Positions 1 through 13,906 are shown, counted from the first letter of the stretch. The stretch is DNA of 64,000 nucleotides from Pontederia crassipes (GCA_030549335.1 JAUKPH010000017.1:7587501-7651500), one strand, 5' to 3'. Program-made: numbers and translations. The notes: generated from the sequence alone by a model not told the origin.

Positions 1-727
1 TCCCAAAATAAATTTGTCTTCTTACAAGTTACAAAATAACATGTATATATTACACATAACAAAGTCTCTCGATATTCTAACACAAGGACATGAGAGTACC
101 TACACCCCTCATTACCTTCACATCAAAAGAGTTAAACTCTATTACGGTTATGAGCTCCCACGATCCAAGAAACTATAGTGATATGAAAAATATTAGAAAC
201 AACATTGTGAACAAAAATAGCTCAGTAAATTGATAACTCATAATCTATGTGTTACCATCTGATGAATTTGGAGAGACAAAGAAAGATATGAAATAACCAT
301 AACATCCCAATAAGTGATTTCATATATTTGAAAATAGTATATACAATTTCCTAATTAAAATCGTCACACTCCTGTTACAATCAATAACACTCAAATCATA
401 TCAAGTATGTGTATACATATGTAACACTCTTATATGAATGCACGGATCACCAACTGACCGGTGGTCGGTAGATGGACTCTAGAAATAGCTCCCATCGTGA
501 TTAGCAATGTAGCACTTAACTCCATTCTACCAAATGCCTTTCGGAGAACATATCATATAGCGATAGGTGAACTCTAGAGGTGGTCCCTACGGATTCTAGA
601 AGTGGCCCCATCATGTCTACTCATGATGTGACACTTAGCTCCGCATAGTACTTAGCTCCAGCCTATCTCATCCCATTATTAGGAAATAAAATGATGGATT
701 GGACTCTAAAAGTGGCTCTATCGTGAT
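1..727. repeat. Direct repeat copy A (retroelement-derived)
   Basis: This stretch matches 2105-2830 in the same orientation with only scattered substitutions and small indels. It is cut by the left edge of the window. The match breaks off near 727, after which unrelated AT-rich DNA follows. It carries no open frame. The same family also occurs inverted at 5517-6655. It is probably part of a long terminal repeat of a Ty3/gypsy family, because a gag fragment lies beside copy B, but its own ends were not found. Confidence 0.7.
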
Positions 728-1424
728 TTTAACTTTAAAAGACACCTTTGATTTTAAGTTTAGTATGAATTTAAAGTTTGAACTTTAAAGGATACCTTTT
801 GATTTGATTCTAGCTCTAGTACTAATTAATTAGTTATAACTTAGTATATAGTAAATTACTATATAAGTTATAAGATAGTTAAGTATTAATTTACTTAGTA
901 TAACTTCGTGTAGTTATAACTTAGTATTTACTATATAGTAACTTGGTTATAAGATAGTTAAATATTAATTTACTTAGTATAACCTAGTTATAACTTAGTA
1001 TATAGTAAATTAGTACTTAACTACATATATTATAGTAGTATACTACTAATATATATTTAGTAAATACTTACCAATTAATTTTATGTATAAGGTTATAACT
1101 TATAACTTATAAGTTATTACTCAATTATCCATTTTACAAATTTATTTACTTAATAATTATGAATTCATGATTTAATGTTTTTGAACATTTAACTATATAA
1201 TTATTATATAATAATAATTAAAGTAGTCACTACTCACTAAATCATATATTATATATAATTAATAATACTAATTATATTACATAATAATACTAATTATATT
1301 ACATAATAATTTAATAATTAAATTAAAAATTGTAAAAGTTCAAATTGAAAGGCAAAATTTTTTTAAAAAAAGGGCCATCTGACCTGTCTCGACATGACCC
1401 GTTTTTCCATATTTACTTATCACC
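728..1424. other. AT-rich intergenic DNA, no gene seen
   Basis: Very AT-rich sequence with many local repetitions of short motifs such as TTATAACTTAGTA. It interrupts the similarity between copy A and copy B. I see no coding or RNA signal. Confidence 0.6.
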
Positions 1425-1560
1425 TATAAAAGGTGATGATAGACTCTTCATTCTTGGGGTGAGCGCATGTCCAATTGGTGGTCGAGGATCTGCCATCATT
1501 AGTCTTTTGAATTGTGGATATGTATTTTCCTTTGTACCTATTTGAAAATTTGACCATGAC
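1425..1560 (+). repeat. LTR-promoter-like remnant (TATAAAAGG block)
   Basis: A CCTATAAAAGGTGAT motif is followed about 25 nt later by CTTGGGGTGAGCGCATG and CCAATTGGTGG. The same ordered block recurs at 21488-21560. TATAAAAGG is a good TATA box, so the pair looks like two decayed copies of one LTR promoter and transcript-start region. The surrounding sequence is too diverged to set element ends. Confidence 0.45.
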
Positions 1561-1604
1561 TAGCTACTAAGCAACGTCAAAAAGATCAATAGTACTAACC
1601 AAAT

Positions 1605-1700
1605 TGGGGTGGAGTGGATAGTAGCTCCTCACCGCTTAAATAAAGGTCTCGAGTTCAAACTTTGTGAATGTAAAAAATTTCCACTCAGAGCCTCACTCGT
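1605..1700 (+). repeat. Possible tRNA-derived SINE fragment
   Basis: GTGGATAGTAGCTCC resembles a Pol III A box, and GGTCTCGAGTTCAAACT, about 30 nt downstream, resembles a B box. The spacing is tRNA-like, but no cloverleaf with a paired acceptor stem is evident. The best reading is a SINE head. I did not find flanking duplications or a tail, so this is tentative. Confidence 0.3.
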
Positions 1701-2089
1701 CATAACCAACGCGTGCTGCCCGGGGCAACATCAGATTAGTCGAACTCGATGGTGGACCGAGACTCTAACAACCTTTAGCGTCATGCGGGTTAGACGATCG
1801 ACGTCACTTCCCTAATATTGAGAACCGAAGAAAAAAAGTTCAATAGCAATCCCTTATGAGTTATTTGGATACTACTTTTATCTATTTAATATCAATTCTA
1901 TCATGACCCTTATTTAAATCGTGATTTAAATCGAAGTTCGCGACTCATAACGGACGATCACATAAAATCGAGAGAGATTGCGGAAACGTGGTGCTATATA
2001 TAAATATATATATATATATATAACATAAGAATAAAAAAATATCAGTAAACAAATTACACAACAAGTAATGATCATTTTAGAACAAACCA

Positions 2090-3168
2090 ACTTCCTTAAG
2101 TGTTACATTTCCCAAAATGACTTTGTCTTCTTACAAGTTACAAAATAACATGTATATATTACACATAACAAACTCTCTCGATATCCTAACACAAGGACAT
2201 GAGAATACCTACGCCCCTCATTACCTTTACATCAAAAGAGTTAAACTCTATTACGGTTATGAGCTCCCACGATCCAAGAAATTATAGCGATCTGAAAAAT
2301 ATTAGAAACAACATTATGAACAAAAATAGCTCAGTAAATTGATAACTCATAATCTATATGTTGCCCTCTGATTAATTTGGAGAGACAAACAAATATATGA
2401 AATAACCATAACATCTCAATCAGTGATTTCATATATTTGAAAATAGTATATACAATTTCCTAATTAAAATCGTCACACTTGTTACAATCAATAACACTCA
2501 AATCATATCAAGTATGTGTATGCATATGCAACACTCTCATATAAATGTACGGATCACCAACTGACCAGTGGTCAGTAGGTGAACTCAAGAGGTGGTTCTC
2601 ATCGTGATCAGCGATGTAGCACTTAACTCCATTCTACCTCATCCCTTTCAGGGAACATATCATATAGTTATAAGTGGACTCAAGAGGTGGCCCTACGAAT
2701 TCTAGAAGTGACCACATCATGACTACTCGTGATGTGGCACTTAGCTCCGCATGGTACTTAGCTCCAGCATATTTCATCACATTATTAGGGACAGAATGAT
2801 GGATTGAACTCTAGAGGTGGCTCCATCGTGTTCAGTAGCACTTAGCTCCAACCATCATATATGCAGATGCAAGCAGATGCACATACATGATTCATCATGT
2901 AACAATTTCATATCTCAATATCAAAAGATGAATCATATCAAATACAATTCAAACGGAATAATATTGCACTTCTCATAATCCATTCATATCATATCACATA
3001 TGTTTTTCAAATGTGCAATCATACAATCATTTAGATGTACTTTTCACAACTATATTTCTCGAAATCAATTCATAACATATCCAAAACATATTCAATAATA
3101 AAATAATCAATGCCACACCAAATTCAAAAGAGGTGAATACATAGAGTAGGAGAAACCAACTTACCTTT
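2090..3168. repeat. Left arm of ~1.1 kb inverted repeat; direct copy B
   Basis: The whole block reappears in reverse orientation at about 5517-6655. Diagnostic stretches include GGAGAAACCAACTTACC here and GGTAAGTTGGTTTCTCC there. Its first part is also the direct partner of 1-727. The arms are clearly diverged, so they are old copies and not an assembly duplicate. With the minus-strand gag fragment next to it, the arm is best read as part of an LTR of the host gypsy element, while the opposite arm belongs to an insertion in the other orientation. Confidence 0.7.
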
Positions 3169-3202
3169 TGAATGTAAGGCAGATAATTCTTTGTTTGTTG
3201 TC

Positions 3203-3733
3203 TTATTCTTCTTCTCCTTTCTTTTGTTTCCCTTTTCCTTGATATTTTTCTTGTTCCCTTACCCCAAGCATCCCCAATGGATGTGTCAGCTTCTTCTGCA
3301 TTTGAAACGTAAATTTTTGCCCTTTTAAATTCATTTTCATGAGGCATATCATCATAGGATAAGGTCTTTTGTGTTTCCTTTTTGAGTCTTTAGTTTCCAA
3401 CTTTGCCTCATTTCTAAGACTTTCTTCTATATAGGTTATCCACCCTAAGGCCTCACCCAAGGTCTTAGGATTATGCTCTTTAACCCCATCTCTAATTTTG
3501 AGTGTCAATCCATTAATAAATTGGCATACTCCTTCCATTCTCTCAACTACATTTACTCGCTCGAACTGGTAGAAGATGGTAAAGTACTCGGACACCACCA
3601 TCTCTTCTTGTGCTACACCTTTATATAGCTCCTCTTCCCTAGTGAAGGTTAAGGGGTATTTCTTTTGGAATTTCCTTACAAAATCCCTCCATGGAATAAT
3701 CTCATTGCCCACAAATTTATTTACCTTAGTAAT
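3203..3733 (-). pseudogene. Ty3/gypsy gag, C-terminal part (pseudogene)
   Basis: The minus-strand frame begins just inside the insertion junction and encodes a Retrotrans_gag-like stretch: WRDF, then a KKYPLTF segment, VSEYFTIFYQFERV, a GLTLKIRDGV-like segment and EALGWITYIEE. This is capsid-type gag of plant Ty3/gypsy elements. The basic tail follows, but no zinc knuckle, protease or polymerase is seen downstream; the frame runs straight into LTR-like repeat, so the element is internally deleted. Its N-terminal half lies at 16366-16665, displaced by a 12.6 kb insertion. Confidence 0.75.
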
Positions 3734-5516
3734 TGTAATATCCCAAATTTAATTCACATGTAATCATATGGGTTAATATTATATCATATTATTGATAAGA
3801 AAACTGGTATGTGTGTTAAGGCATGAGTTATAACTCATAGTGTTTGATCGCTGAAATTTGGCGAAAATTTGTCCAAGGCATGAAAATATAATCTTTGAAA
3901 ATATTAGAATTAAGAAAATTAAAGTCCCGGTAATTATTCCTATATATCAAAGTATTATAAATGTGATTTTTAACAATTTCTAGGAGGTGTTTTACTTAGG
4001 TAAAACATAGATGTAAAATCGGAAAATCTGTGAAATTGCGATTTTGTTCTTCGCACAAAAAATTAGATTTTGATTCCTAGCTTATTTATTTTTATAAATA
4101 TTTTATTTGAATTCAAATGGGGGTAGTTTCTATTTACATGTAATATCTTAAGTAAATGAATGAATAAATAAATAAATAGAAAAGGCAAAGCCATTTGCTT
4201 AAATGGCATTAGATATAAATAAGCACAATACCAAGGGCAAATACTTACTTCTATATTTGGCCGACCTAAGGTCGGTTTCAACATGCCTTATCTTTACCCT
4301 TTACATGATCTACCACATCTTCTCACCTCCTCACTTGCCCCATCCGAAAATTCAAGAGGAACAAAATGATCATGTGCTTCTAGTGAAGGAATTTGAAAGA
4401 AGAGAAGGGGAATTAGGATTTTGGCATGTGGTCAGTTCATACTTCACATTCTTTTGATTTTAATTTCATACTTTCCTAGTTAGGGTTTCTCTGAACATTT
4501 TCTATCTTATTCACTTTCGGATTTTAGCTAACCATGGGGCAAAACTCATGTTCTTCATGATCAAAATTAACCCTACCCATGTTCAGTTGGTTCCCGAATC
4601 TTTAGCTACATAATTTCATACATTTGGATGGTCCAAAAATTATGAAAATTACTCTGATTGATCCCATCTGAGTCTACTTTTGTTGAGCTTTGGAATCAAG
4701 TTAATATGATTTATGTAGTGTTCTTATATTTAAGGTACTGTCATTCTATCTTCTAAAATTGTTACCTGATTTTTTAAGTTATGGATCAAATCTAATATGT
4801 CATGAAATTATCTGATAATTTAGGGTGTTATAGACATTGAGGTTAGGTTTCACTGAAAATTAGAATCACTCTAAAATTATACGTTTAGGGAAAGTTATAA
4901 ATATTTTACCGAGCCTCGCTTAGTCTGTAAGGATGAGATATAGGGCAGATTGTGCTAGTATTTGTTAAAATTATTATGATCAGTACATATAGATATAAGT
5001 TCAAGAAATTTTATGACTTGCAAATTATGAAGTCTATTTTATAAAAAATTTAGGTTACCCAAATATGACATGTTTCTTATTTTATATAAATAGTACAATT
5101 AAGATCACTCAGTCTATCAAAACAATGAAATACTCTAAAAGTTAAGCTGAATCTTGATTTTCCTGTGAATAAACCACAATGAAATAAGATTTGAAACTTT
5201 TATAACTTAAGATATTAGTAAGTAGGAAGTAAGCAAAATTAGAATGAACATATTTTGTTATCAATTCAAGCAGATATGAATTTTCTTTCATGGTGTATAC
5301 AATTTGTCTTAATAGTAGGCTAACTCTTGTGATAAATAGTTACTTAAGTTATAAGAGTAAATACTCAAGGGTCATGTACCTCTTCAATTAATTGTATTTC
5401 ATGTGTGATAGGCTTCTATTCATATCATAGAAGTGATGTGTTTCATATTATTATTGTATAGGAGTAGAATAGTAAAGTAGTGAAAAAGAAAAGGAAAAAC
5501 CTTTTGGTAGCTCTTA

Positions 5517-6655
5517 TAGGTAAGTTGGTTTCTCCTACTCTATGTATTCACCTCTTTTGAATTTGGTGTGACATTATTTATTATAGTACTGAATATGTTT
5601 CGGATATGTTATGAATTGATTTCGAGAAATGTAACTATGAAAAGTATATATGAATGATTGTATGATTGCACATTTGAAAAAGCATATATGATATGATATG
5701 AATGGATTACGAGAAGTGCAATCATGTTCCGTTTGAAATAATTAATCGAGTGATGGTACAATTGAAAAGCATATGTGGTATGTTAATGATTGATTTAATA
5801 AATCGCAATCCTATTTCGTTTGAATCCGTGTTCGACATGATTCATCTTCTGATATTTAAGTTACAAGATATGGTTAATCTTTTGATCTTTGATATGAAGT
5901 TGTTATATGATGAATCATGCATCTGCATCTGCCTGCGTCTGCATAAGTGATGGTTGGAGCTAAGTGTTACATCGCTGATCACGATAGGAGCCGCCTCTAG
6001 AGTCCAATCCATCATTATGTTCCCCAATAATGGGATGAGATAGGCTGGAGCTAAATGTCATGCGAAACTAAGTGTCACATCATGAGTAGTCACGATGGGG
6101 GTCACCTCTAGAATCCGTAGGGGCCACCTCTAGAGTTCACCTATCGCTATATGATTTGTTCCCCAAAAGAGATGAGGTAGAATGGAGCTAAGTGCTATAT
6201 CGCTGGTCATGATGGAAGCCATCTCTAGAGTCCACCTACCGACTACTGGCCAGTTGATGATTCGTGCATTCATATGAGAGTATTGCATTTGCATACATAT
6301 GTTTGATATGATTTATATGATATTGATTGCAAATTGAGTGTGATGTTTCTGATTGGTATGTTATATATATAATTATCAAATATAAGAAAATGCCTATTTT
6401 GCTATTATGATTATTGAATGATTTTCTAAGTCCCTCCAAATTGATTAGTTGGTAATTGTTTCTAACAATTTTCAGATAATTCTTGGAAATCATGCGAGGT
6501 GATATTATTTGAAGAGTTCGTGATAAGATGGAAAGATTTGAATCCTTCGTATCCTTGTATTAGGATGTTGAGGGGTTTAGTTATGTATAATTCATATGTA
6601 TTATTTTGTAAGAAGGCAAAGGCATTTTGTGAAATGTAAAACTTAAGGATTATTG
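5517..6655. repeat. Right arm of ~1.1 kb inverted repeat
   Basis: This is the reverse-complement relative of 2090-3168. It ends a few dozen bases before the CACTA insertion point. The block includes repeated short themes such as CACCTCTAGAGT and GGAGCTAAGTG, which also occur within the other copies. Confidence 0.7.
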
Positions 6656-6755
6656 ATTTACTCTGAAGGATCATCATAAATTGTGTAGTTTATTTTATGA
6701 TACACTACAAGAAAATAGGCTCTGTAATTTGGCCAGAACCGTCGGAAATGATGTT

Positions 6756-7225
6756 TTTCGACGGTTTTTTTGACGGATAGCGTCCGTGCGAAAATGAGGC
6801 GTCGCAAACTATTTGCGACGATTATTTCTGAACCGTCGATATCTTCGACGGTCCAATTGGCGGGCGCGGCCGTCGAACATTGAAGATTTAAGACGGTTTG
6901 AACTGTCAATATGTATCGCCGGCTTGAACCGTCGATACTTTCGATGGTTCAAGCCGTCGATATGTATCGACGATTTGAACTGTCGATACTATCGACGATT
7001 TAAATCGTCGAAAACTCATATCGACGGTTTGACCCATCGACTCCACAGCTGATTTTCGACGGCTCAAATCGTCGTTAACTTCAGACGGTTAAAACCGTCG
7101 ATGCTTAGCGACGGTTGAGACCGTCTATAAGCTTGCACGGACGGTTAGAACCATCGATAAGTATCAAAAAAATCCGTTATCGATAATTAATTTTCAGTTG
7201 TTTTTGACGATTCTAACCGTCGGAA
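6756..7225. repeat. CACTA left subterminal repeat array
   Basis: About 470 bp of closely spaced copies of the palindromic theme CGACGGTT...AACCGTCG in both orientations, for example TTTCGACGG, AACCGTCGATAC and AGACGGTTAAAACCGTCG. In En/Spm elements such arrays are bound by the TNPA-type protein and are needed in cis for transposition. Here they are seen directly; the binding role is by family analogy. Confidence 0.85.
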
Positions 7226-7259
7226 ACCAAAAAATTTTTTAAAAAAAATCCTGAAATTG

Positions 7260-7460
7260 GCTGTCCAAACAGATAATACAACACAATATTTGGATCCATT
7301 TGGATCATAATATGTAACAAAGCAAAGAGAACATGTAACCATCACATAATTGTCCAAACACAACACAATATCCAAACATAATATCCAAACACAACCCATA
7401 ATATCCAAACACCATTCCAAACACAACACATAATTGTCCAACACCATTACAAACATTTTA
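7260..7460. repeat. Degenerate AACACAATATCCAA repeat inside CACTA
   Basis: The segment repeats variants of CCAAACACAACATAATAT about eight times. Frames across it are low-complexity. It lies between the subterminal array and the decayed coding region. Confidence 0.5.
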
Positions 7461-8579
7461 ATGTTTTAGAAACATAAAAATGATAATCAAAGAGAAGTCT
7501 TGGTCACGATGAAGATTGACACATGGGCAGACATAAGAGATGTCTCGCCTTTCCCGTCGGATTTCAAGAGCTTTTCGTAAGACAATTCGAACATCACTAC
7601 ACAACACAAAGAGTCGGGAGAAAGTTAGTACCTTCTAGACATCTACAACAGCTTCTTCTAGAGGAATGTGTACAAAAACTAGAGGAAGAAATTAAATTCA
7701 ACAACTACAGCAGCTTCTTCTAGACATCTTCTGGTTTTAATCATCTGTTTGGGAACAACTATGACCTACTTATTTAGGAATGAAGTTTCTAGTTCCTCGC
7801 TCACTGCGTTATCTAGCTAAGATGATATAATTGGCATTAAGTTAAAGGAACATATAGCAGGAGGATTAGTCTCATATGAAACATGATTTACAAAACATTA
7901 AATATCATCATTCTTGTAACATGCGAGATACATTCTAAAAATTATTACATAATGGCTTTCCAACGACATCACCTACAACACAATGTATCATGTCTTTAAA
8001 AGAGCTAATAAGATCATTTTGGACAAGAATGGAAACACCAAATTCTGCATAGGTTGCATGATAGAAGAAATATAAAACTATAAAACTATATTGCATGGTG
8101 GGATTATAATCTCTAAATATAAAACTATATTGCATGACAGAAGAAATAGAAGCCACAATTGCTACACATTCAAAAGATGAGTTTAAAGTCAAACAATAAA
8201 AACTTGCAGAAAGAACCAAGTACATGCTTTGGAATCAAAATATGATGAACCAAATTGAAACATGTTGGATTGAGACTAGCAAAACCCTTTTTGCTTGCTC
8301 TTAAGATGAACCTACAACAATAGTGCTAGAAGACCAAATATCACAAATCATGCCTCAATCAGACAAAACAAGAAAATAGTAGAAACAAGAAAATATATAA
8401 GAGATTTTGGAGGTCATCGGGAGAGCTGTAAAGAGGAAACATAATCATGAACACAGAAATCATGATTTCGAATTCAATAAATCATGTGTACCAAGGCACA
8501 CAGAGAATATTATCACGCGACCCCAGTTTAAAATGAGCGCAACACAACACACAAAAAACTATAGAACTAAATCTACCTC

Positions 8580-10050
8580 ATCGTCCTCGTCGTTGAATTC
8601 GCCATGCATGATGTCACGCACCATTTTCTTCATTTCTTTCTTGGTACGACGTTCACGTTATTCGAACTCTGTTCTGAGCTCTTGCGTAACCTCTTGTCTG
8701 ATCTCTTCCCTAAACGAATGCTTCATCTGATCCATAATTTGTTGCATACCTTGACCAGAGGAACTTGAACCCGAAGTAGATTTACGACCATATCCAATAT
8801 CTGTTGTACTGATAGAAAATTTGAGGCCATAAATGCGACCCTTCTTCACCCCGACGTGGTCCGTCCAAAGTTGTCTTGGGGTCAGCGGTGTGGTCCCCTC
8901 CTGCGTGGCTTGCGTAATGTGCTCGACTTCTTTTGTTTCGTAAGACTCCTGAAATTAGGAGAAAAAAAATCAACGATACTAAAAAATATTATAAATCAAC
9001 GACGATTTTACTATCTTATAGATTTACTTGAAATTTAAAAAAAAAGTGGCACATAAATTTATATACATGTCTCCCGAGCAAATGATGAAATCCATTTTTT
9101 GTTCTTCTTCTGATGAGTTCGGAGAAATATTTCGTCCTGAGTAGGTGGTCTACCCGTCTCTTTCTCCTGTGGTTAAAAATGTCAAATAAAGTATAATATT
9201 TTGTCGACACAATATTGAAAGACCTTACCATTTTCTTGGCAATCATGCTCGTGGATACACATCCGCCCGAATGCAAGCATGCTTCTTGGTCGGACTCTCG
9301 ACTTTTTTTTGTTTTTTCGCACTTCGATTTGTACTCATCGGTGGACCACTTTCGTAGCAATTCGATCCAAACGGCCTCGGGGATCCAATTGGGCCGTTCT
9401 CCAGCAGCTCGAGCTTCCGAAAGCATCGCGGATAATCTCTTCGAGCACCGAGAATTAAAAGCCTTCCACATTTGTTCCATATTCTCGGTCTCCCACCACA
9501 CATCAGACTGCATGTATATAAAAATAATTAAAGTAGTAAGAAGATAAATTTTAATGATCAAGTTGGTTTCTAAGGATACCTGAAATTCATTAAATAGCAT
9601 CTGTCTCATGGAATAATGAACTTTTCTCCATGTAAGCCACGCATCAGTATACCTATGTCATAACACTTTAGTAACTGCCGCGGCCGCGGGTTTCGACGGT
9701 ACAAATCTGGAAGAATACAAAATTATAAAATGCGATGGGTGAATCACAAAATGAATAAGGATTCGAAATACATAAAATAACACTTATCCTAAATTCTCAT
9801 ATGGCTGTAAGTATGTTTTGTGCACACGATTTGACAAAGCTTGGTCTGAGCCTTTCACGGAACAAGGAGCTCTAATGGGTTCTTCCGGCAATTGTGTCTC
9901 CAGGCCCGCAATATCAGCATAAGAGGAAGGAGCCGGCGGAGGAGAAGAATGTTCTATTATGCGAATGCCCGTGACTAATCTAGGAGTCGGCGAAGTATAA
10001 TTATCTCTAGGGACGACCGGCTCCTTTCCCTTATTTTTTTCTTTTACCAA
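8580..10050 (-). pseudogene. CACTA TNPA-like (Transposase_24) gene remnant
   Basis: On the minus strand, 9016-9609 encodes a Transposase_24-like segment: MWKAFNSRCSKRLS, then RPNWIPEAVWIELLRKWSTD, then a KCEKTKKSRES basic run and an HSGGCVS motif. Upstream, 9784-10050 gives a Ser/Pro-rich N-terminal piece. Downstream, 8658-8849 gives a glycine/serine stretch followed by a charged helix (FREEIRQEVTQELRTEFE) typical of the C-terminus. Introns probably separate the pieces, but I could not assemble one uninterrupted reading. The protein family binds subterminal repeats. It is oriented like the transposase. Confidence 0.75.
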
Positions 10051-10739
10051 AACGAAACATCTGCATGATAGAAAATTTAATCCAAGTCAAATTTACAATT
10101 GATACAAAACTCTAATGTGACAATGTCTCAACCTGACTATGTTCGGCTATGTCTTGTGTCGGATCTTCAGGAACGGAATTGTACGTATAACTTGAAAACC
10201 AATTCCTAATATCCAGAGGCGCTTATAAAAAATAAACAAATTAATTCGATTAAGTTTATGCGTAACATTGTGATCATTATTTCAAACACTCACGAGATGG
10301 AAGCGAATATGAAAATGCACCGTCCTCGTCAGGCATTCGTTGATCCGATTGATCGTCAGCATGCATCGCTAACGCATCAAACAATATGGCGAGAGATGAT
10401 AATTTGAATAAACCATTATGATACAATATCAATATTAGTCATAAGCGAACAATTCGTAAGATAACAATAGTCGTAATACAAGATCCCGATAGTCGTAATA
10501 TAAAAATACAACATGAGTGTGACATTAGGTAATAATAACATTAATCATCATCTGAGTTACCACATGACTGATACTCATCATCATCATCATCATCTGAAGA
10601 TGACGTAGTTTCAAATTCATCTTCATCCGAAGCATTCTCATCATTTTGTATGTCGGCATTATCGAAGTCTTCAGATACTTGTTCTGAATCTTGTAAATGG
10701 TCGGGTGTCTACAATAGGGGCCACAGAAGTATGTGAGTC

Positions 10740-13700
10740 ATCTTGATATGCACACTACAACGCACCATTAATTTCTATCCTGCTTCTTGCCTTTGTCTTT
10801 ATTACAACCCACCATTGTGCTTTGTCCCTGGTCTTCTCCGGATATGGCACATAATATACCTGTCTGGTAGAAGACGGAATAATGAAAAGATCAAAACGAT
10901 CATAACACCTATTGTGACGTATTTTAACTATTTTGAAATCTTTGTGAACTCGCATCCCTCTCCTTTCCTTTAGATCAAACCAATTACACTCAAATAATGT
11001 GACTCTATTACCTCCAGTATTGCAGCTGAATTATATCTTTGAGAATACCGTAGTAGTCACGTTCATTTTGTCCGTCCGTGGATCCTTTGACACATACTCC
11101 ACTGTTTACGATTTTCTTCCCGATCGACCAAGTGTCCGTGTGAAACTTATAACCGTTCACAAAATACATCGACCAACTTTTCATCTCTCGAGCCGGTCCC
11201 CATGTCAAATTATGGAGACCAGACGTCGTACTGAGAACCTAAAAAGAAAATGAATGTCAAGAATAGATCGTGAAGACTTCAAATTGACCAACATCGTAAG
11301 AGTTACCTGATCCTTAAACCATGGTGCGAAGTCATTCTCGATTCTATTTTGAACATGTTCTTCAGGAACATTGTAATACTGCAAGAAAGCACTACATACA
11401 AAAAGATGACTAAATCAAAATGTTGTTTGGGAAGACAAAACAGAAAAGAACGCATGGAGAATAAACTTACTTAATGTACCATTGCACCTCTTGCATGTTT
11501 AGAAGGACATGATTCGTGGCAGACTTGAATTCTGCATAACTCAACCATCTACTTCTTGGCTTTCCAAAATGTCGTCTTAACTAATTGAAGATCGACAAAG
11601 ATGCCACAGCAGACTGTTCTTTTAGAACTTCATCATTTCGATGAACTCTGGTTCTCGTACATTTAACATGGGACTCAAAGTAGTAGGAACAGAAGTACGA
11701 AATCTCTTGAATCATATATGCTTCACATATGAATCCTTCGACACGTGCTTTGTTCTTAATCATCATTTTAATTCGATTAAGATATCTTTCAAAAGGATGC
11801 ATCCACGTATATTGTACTGATCCACCTACCCTTGCCTCATATAGCAGATGAATAGGTAAGTGCTCCATGGAATCAAAGAATTCCGATGAAAATATTTGTT
11901 CCAACTTACATAATATTATCAGAATATTACGTTCCAATTGGGTCATATTTTCCACCGTTAATGTTGTCAAACACAATTTCTTGAAGAATTGACTCAATTC
12001 CGTTATCGGCTTTCAAATCTTGTCCGACAGTGAAGAAAATGCAGTAGGAAGTAAAGTTTCCATGAATATGTGATAGTCATGACTTTTCATATCAAACAAA
12101 CGCAAGTTATTCATGTCCACACATCGGGTCAGATTTGACGCATAACCATCCGGCATTCTCAGCTCTTGGATCCATCAACACAATTGAGTCTTTTGCTCTT
12201 TAGTGAGAATATAACTTGCCTTTGTCTTAGATAATCTACCGCTAGGTAAAGTAGCTAGGTGCAACTATAGCCTTCGACAGTACTCCTTCAAATTTAGTCT
12301 CGCCTTTATGTTGTCCTTTGTTTTACCCTTAATGTCCATTACAGTATTGAAAACATTTTCAAACACATTTTTTCAATGTGCATGACGTCCAAATTGTGAC
12401 GTATCAAATAATACAAACACCATACTCATTGTATGTGACATTTGGGTCGTCGACAATTCTGCATAAAGCATTGACAATGCGACGTAATTGAGCTTCTGAG
12501 CGTCTGACCGGAGCCATGTCTTCTACAATCCTATTCCGTCGAAATGCATTTCAGTTATTTATGTACGGATGATCAGCTGTAAGAAACCATCTATGACAAT
12601 CAAACCAACTATTTTTACCCCCATTTCTCAAAGTGAACGCATCTGAGTGTTCCATGCAACATGGATAAGCTAATTTCCCTACGATCATCCAACCAGACAA
12701 CATCCCATAGGTAGAAAAATCATTAATGATCTATAATAAAACAGCTTTCAAGGTGAAGTTTTATTTGATCGACACATCATAAGTGACGACACCATCCCGC
12801 AATTCTTTTAACTTGTCTATTAGATGTTGTAAATACACGTCTATCATCTTTTTAGGACTGTGAGGATCAGGAATAATGCATGTAAAAAACATATAAGGTG
12901 CAGACTTACAAATTTCAGGTGGCAAATTATATGGTGTTACTACGACCGGCCAACAAGAATAAGAAACTGAAGTCTGACCATATGGTGTAAAATCATCCGC
13001 GCATAATTCGAGCCTTATGTTCCTTTCGTCCCTAGCAAAATCAGGATGCTTACGATCAAAATGTTTTCACGCTTCACCATCCGATGAGTGAAGCATGACA
13101 CCTTCAGAAGTATTATGTTGTGCATGCAACTTCATTTGCGACGCTGACCCTATAGACAAGTATAGTCTTTTAAGTCTTGCAATAAGAGGCAAATAATGCA
13201 TTCTTTTCATAGCCACTTGAGTCTTGTTAGTCACTCTATATCGTTCGACCTCACAAAATTTACATTCATTTAAATTGATATCATCGCTATAATATAACAT
13301 ACAACCATCATGACAATAATCTATTTTAGTTGAGCCAAAACCAAGTTTATTAACCAATCTTTTTGTCCTATAAAAATTTTCAGAAATGCGAGCCCCAGTT
13401 GGTGTGACCTCTTTTAAAATATCTAAAAATGCATCAAAATATGCTTGTAAAATATTGTGGTCGACTTTCAGATTCAACAATCTAATAGCAAGTGGATTTA
13501 GTGTCTCTTCATCCTGCTCAAATCTAATATTCCCATACTCAGTTGCAGCTACGTCATAAACTAACTGTTCATATTGCGAAGTAAATCCTTCTTGAGGATC
13601 GACAAAATGGACACCTAGATTTGGTACGCTTGTCGAAGGTGCTCCTTCACCTAAATCATCCCATTGCCAATAATTGAATTTGAAACCCTTTCTGTATAAG

Positions 13701-13906
13701 TGAACCTTAACTGTCTCTAGCGTCTATAACTTTGTGCTAACATATTTCAAGCAAGGACACTTAATTGTTCCCTCCCGTTGATGTTGGAAAGACTGACAAG
13801 CCACACTAACATAATAATCAATGCCATCTATGAATTCTTGTGTCAAATATCTACGACCAGGATTATTTCTATTGTACATCCATCGACGATCGTTCAAATA
13901 TGACAT
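10740..13906 (-). pseudogene. CACTA TNP2-type transposase, decayed
   Basis: Reading from 13906 downwards on the minus strand, the order is as in plant TNP2 proteins. First is a transposase-associated domain (RRWMYNRNNPGRRYLT, then IDYYVSVAC). The Transposase_21 core follows (DGCMLYYSDD, CKFCEVERYR, KRMHYLPLIARLKRLY, LELCADDFTPYGQTSVSYSC, VVVTPYNLPPEICKS). A DUF4218-like block is at 11581-11997 (DSMEHLPIHLLYEARVGG), and DUF4216-like pieces are at 10755-11208 (VYYVPYPEKTRDKAQWWVV). In-frame stops occur near 13724, near 13067 (TGA where the family has Trp), near 12545 and in several other places. The protein cannot be made intact. Confidence 0.88.

Noticed and set aside
1605-1700. Functional tRNA gene
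   Set aside because: A- and B-box-like words are present, but there is no paired acceptor stem or convincing anticodon arm.
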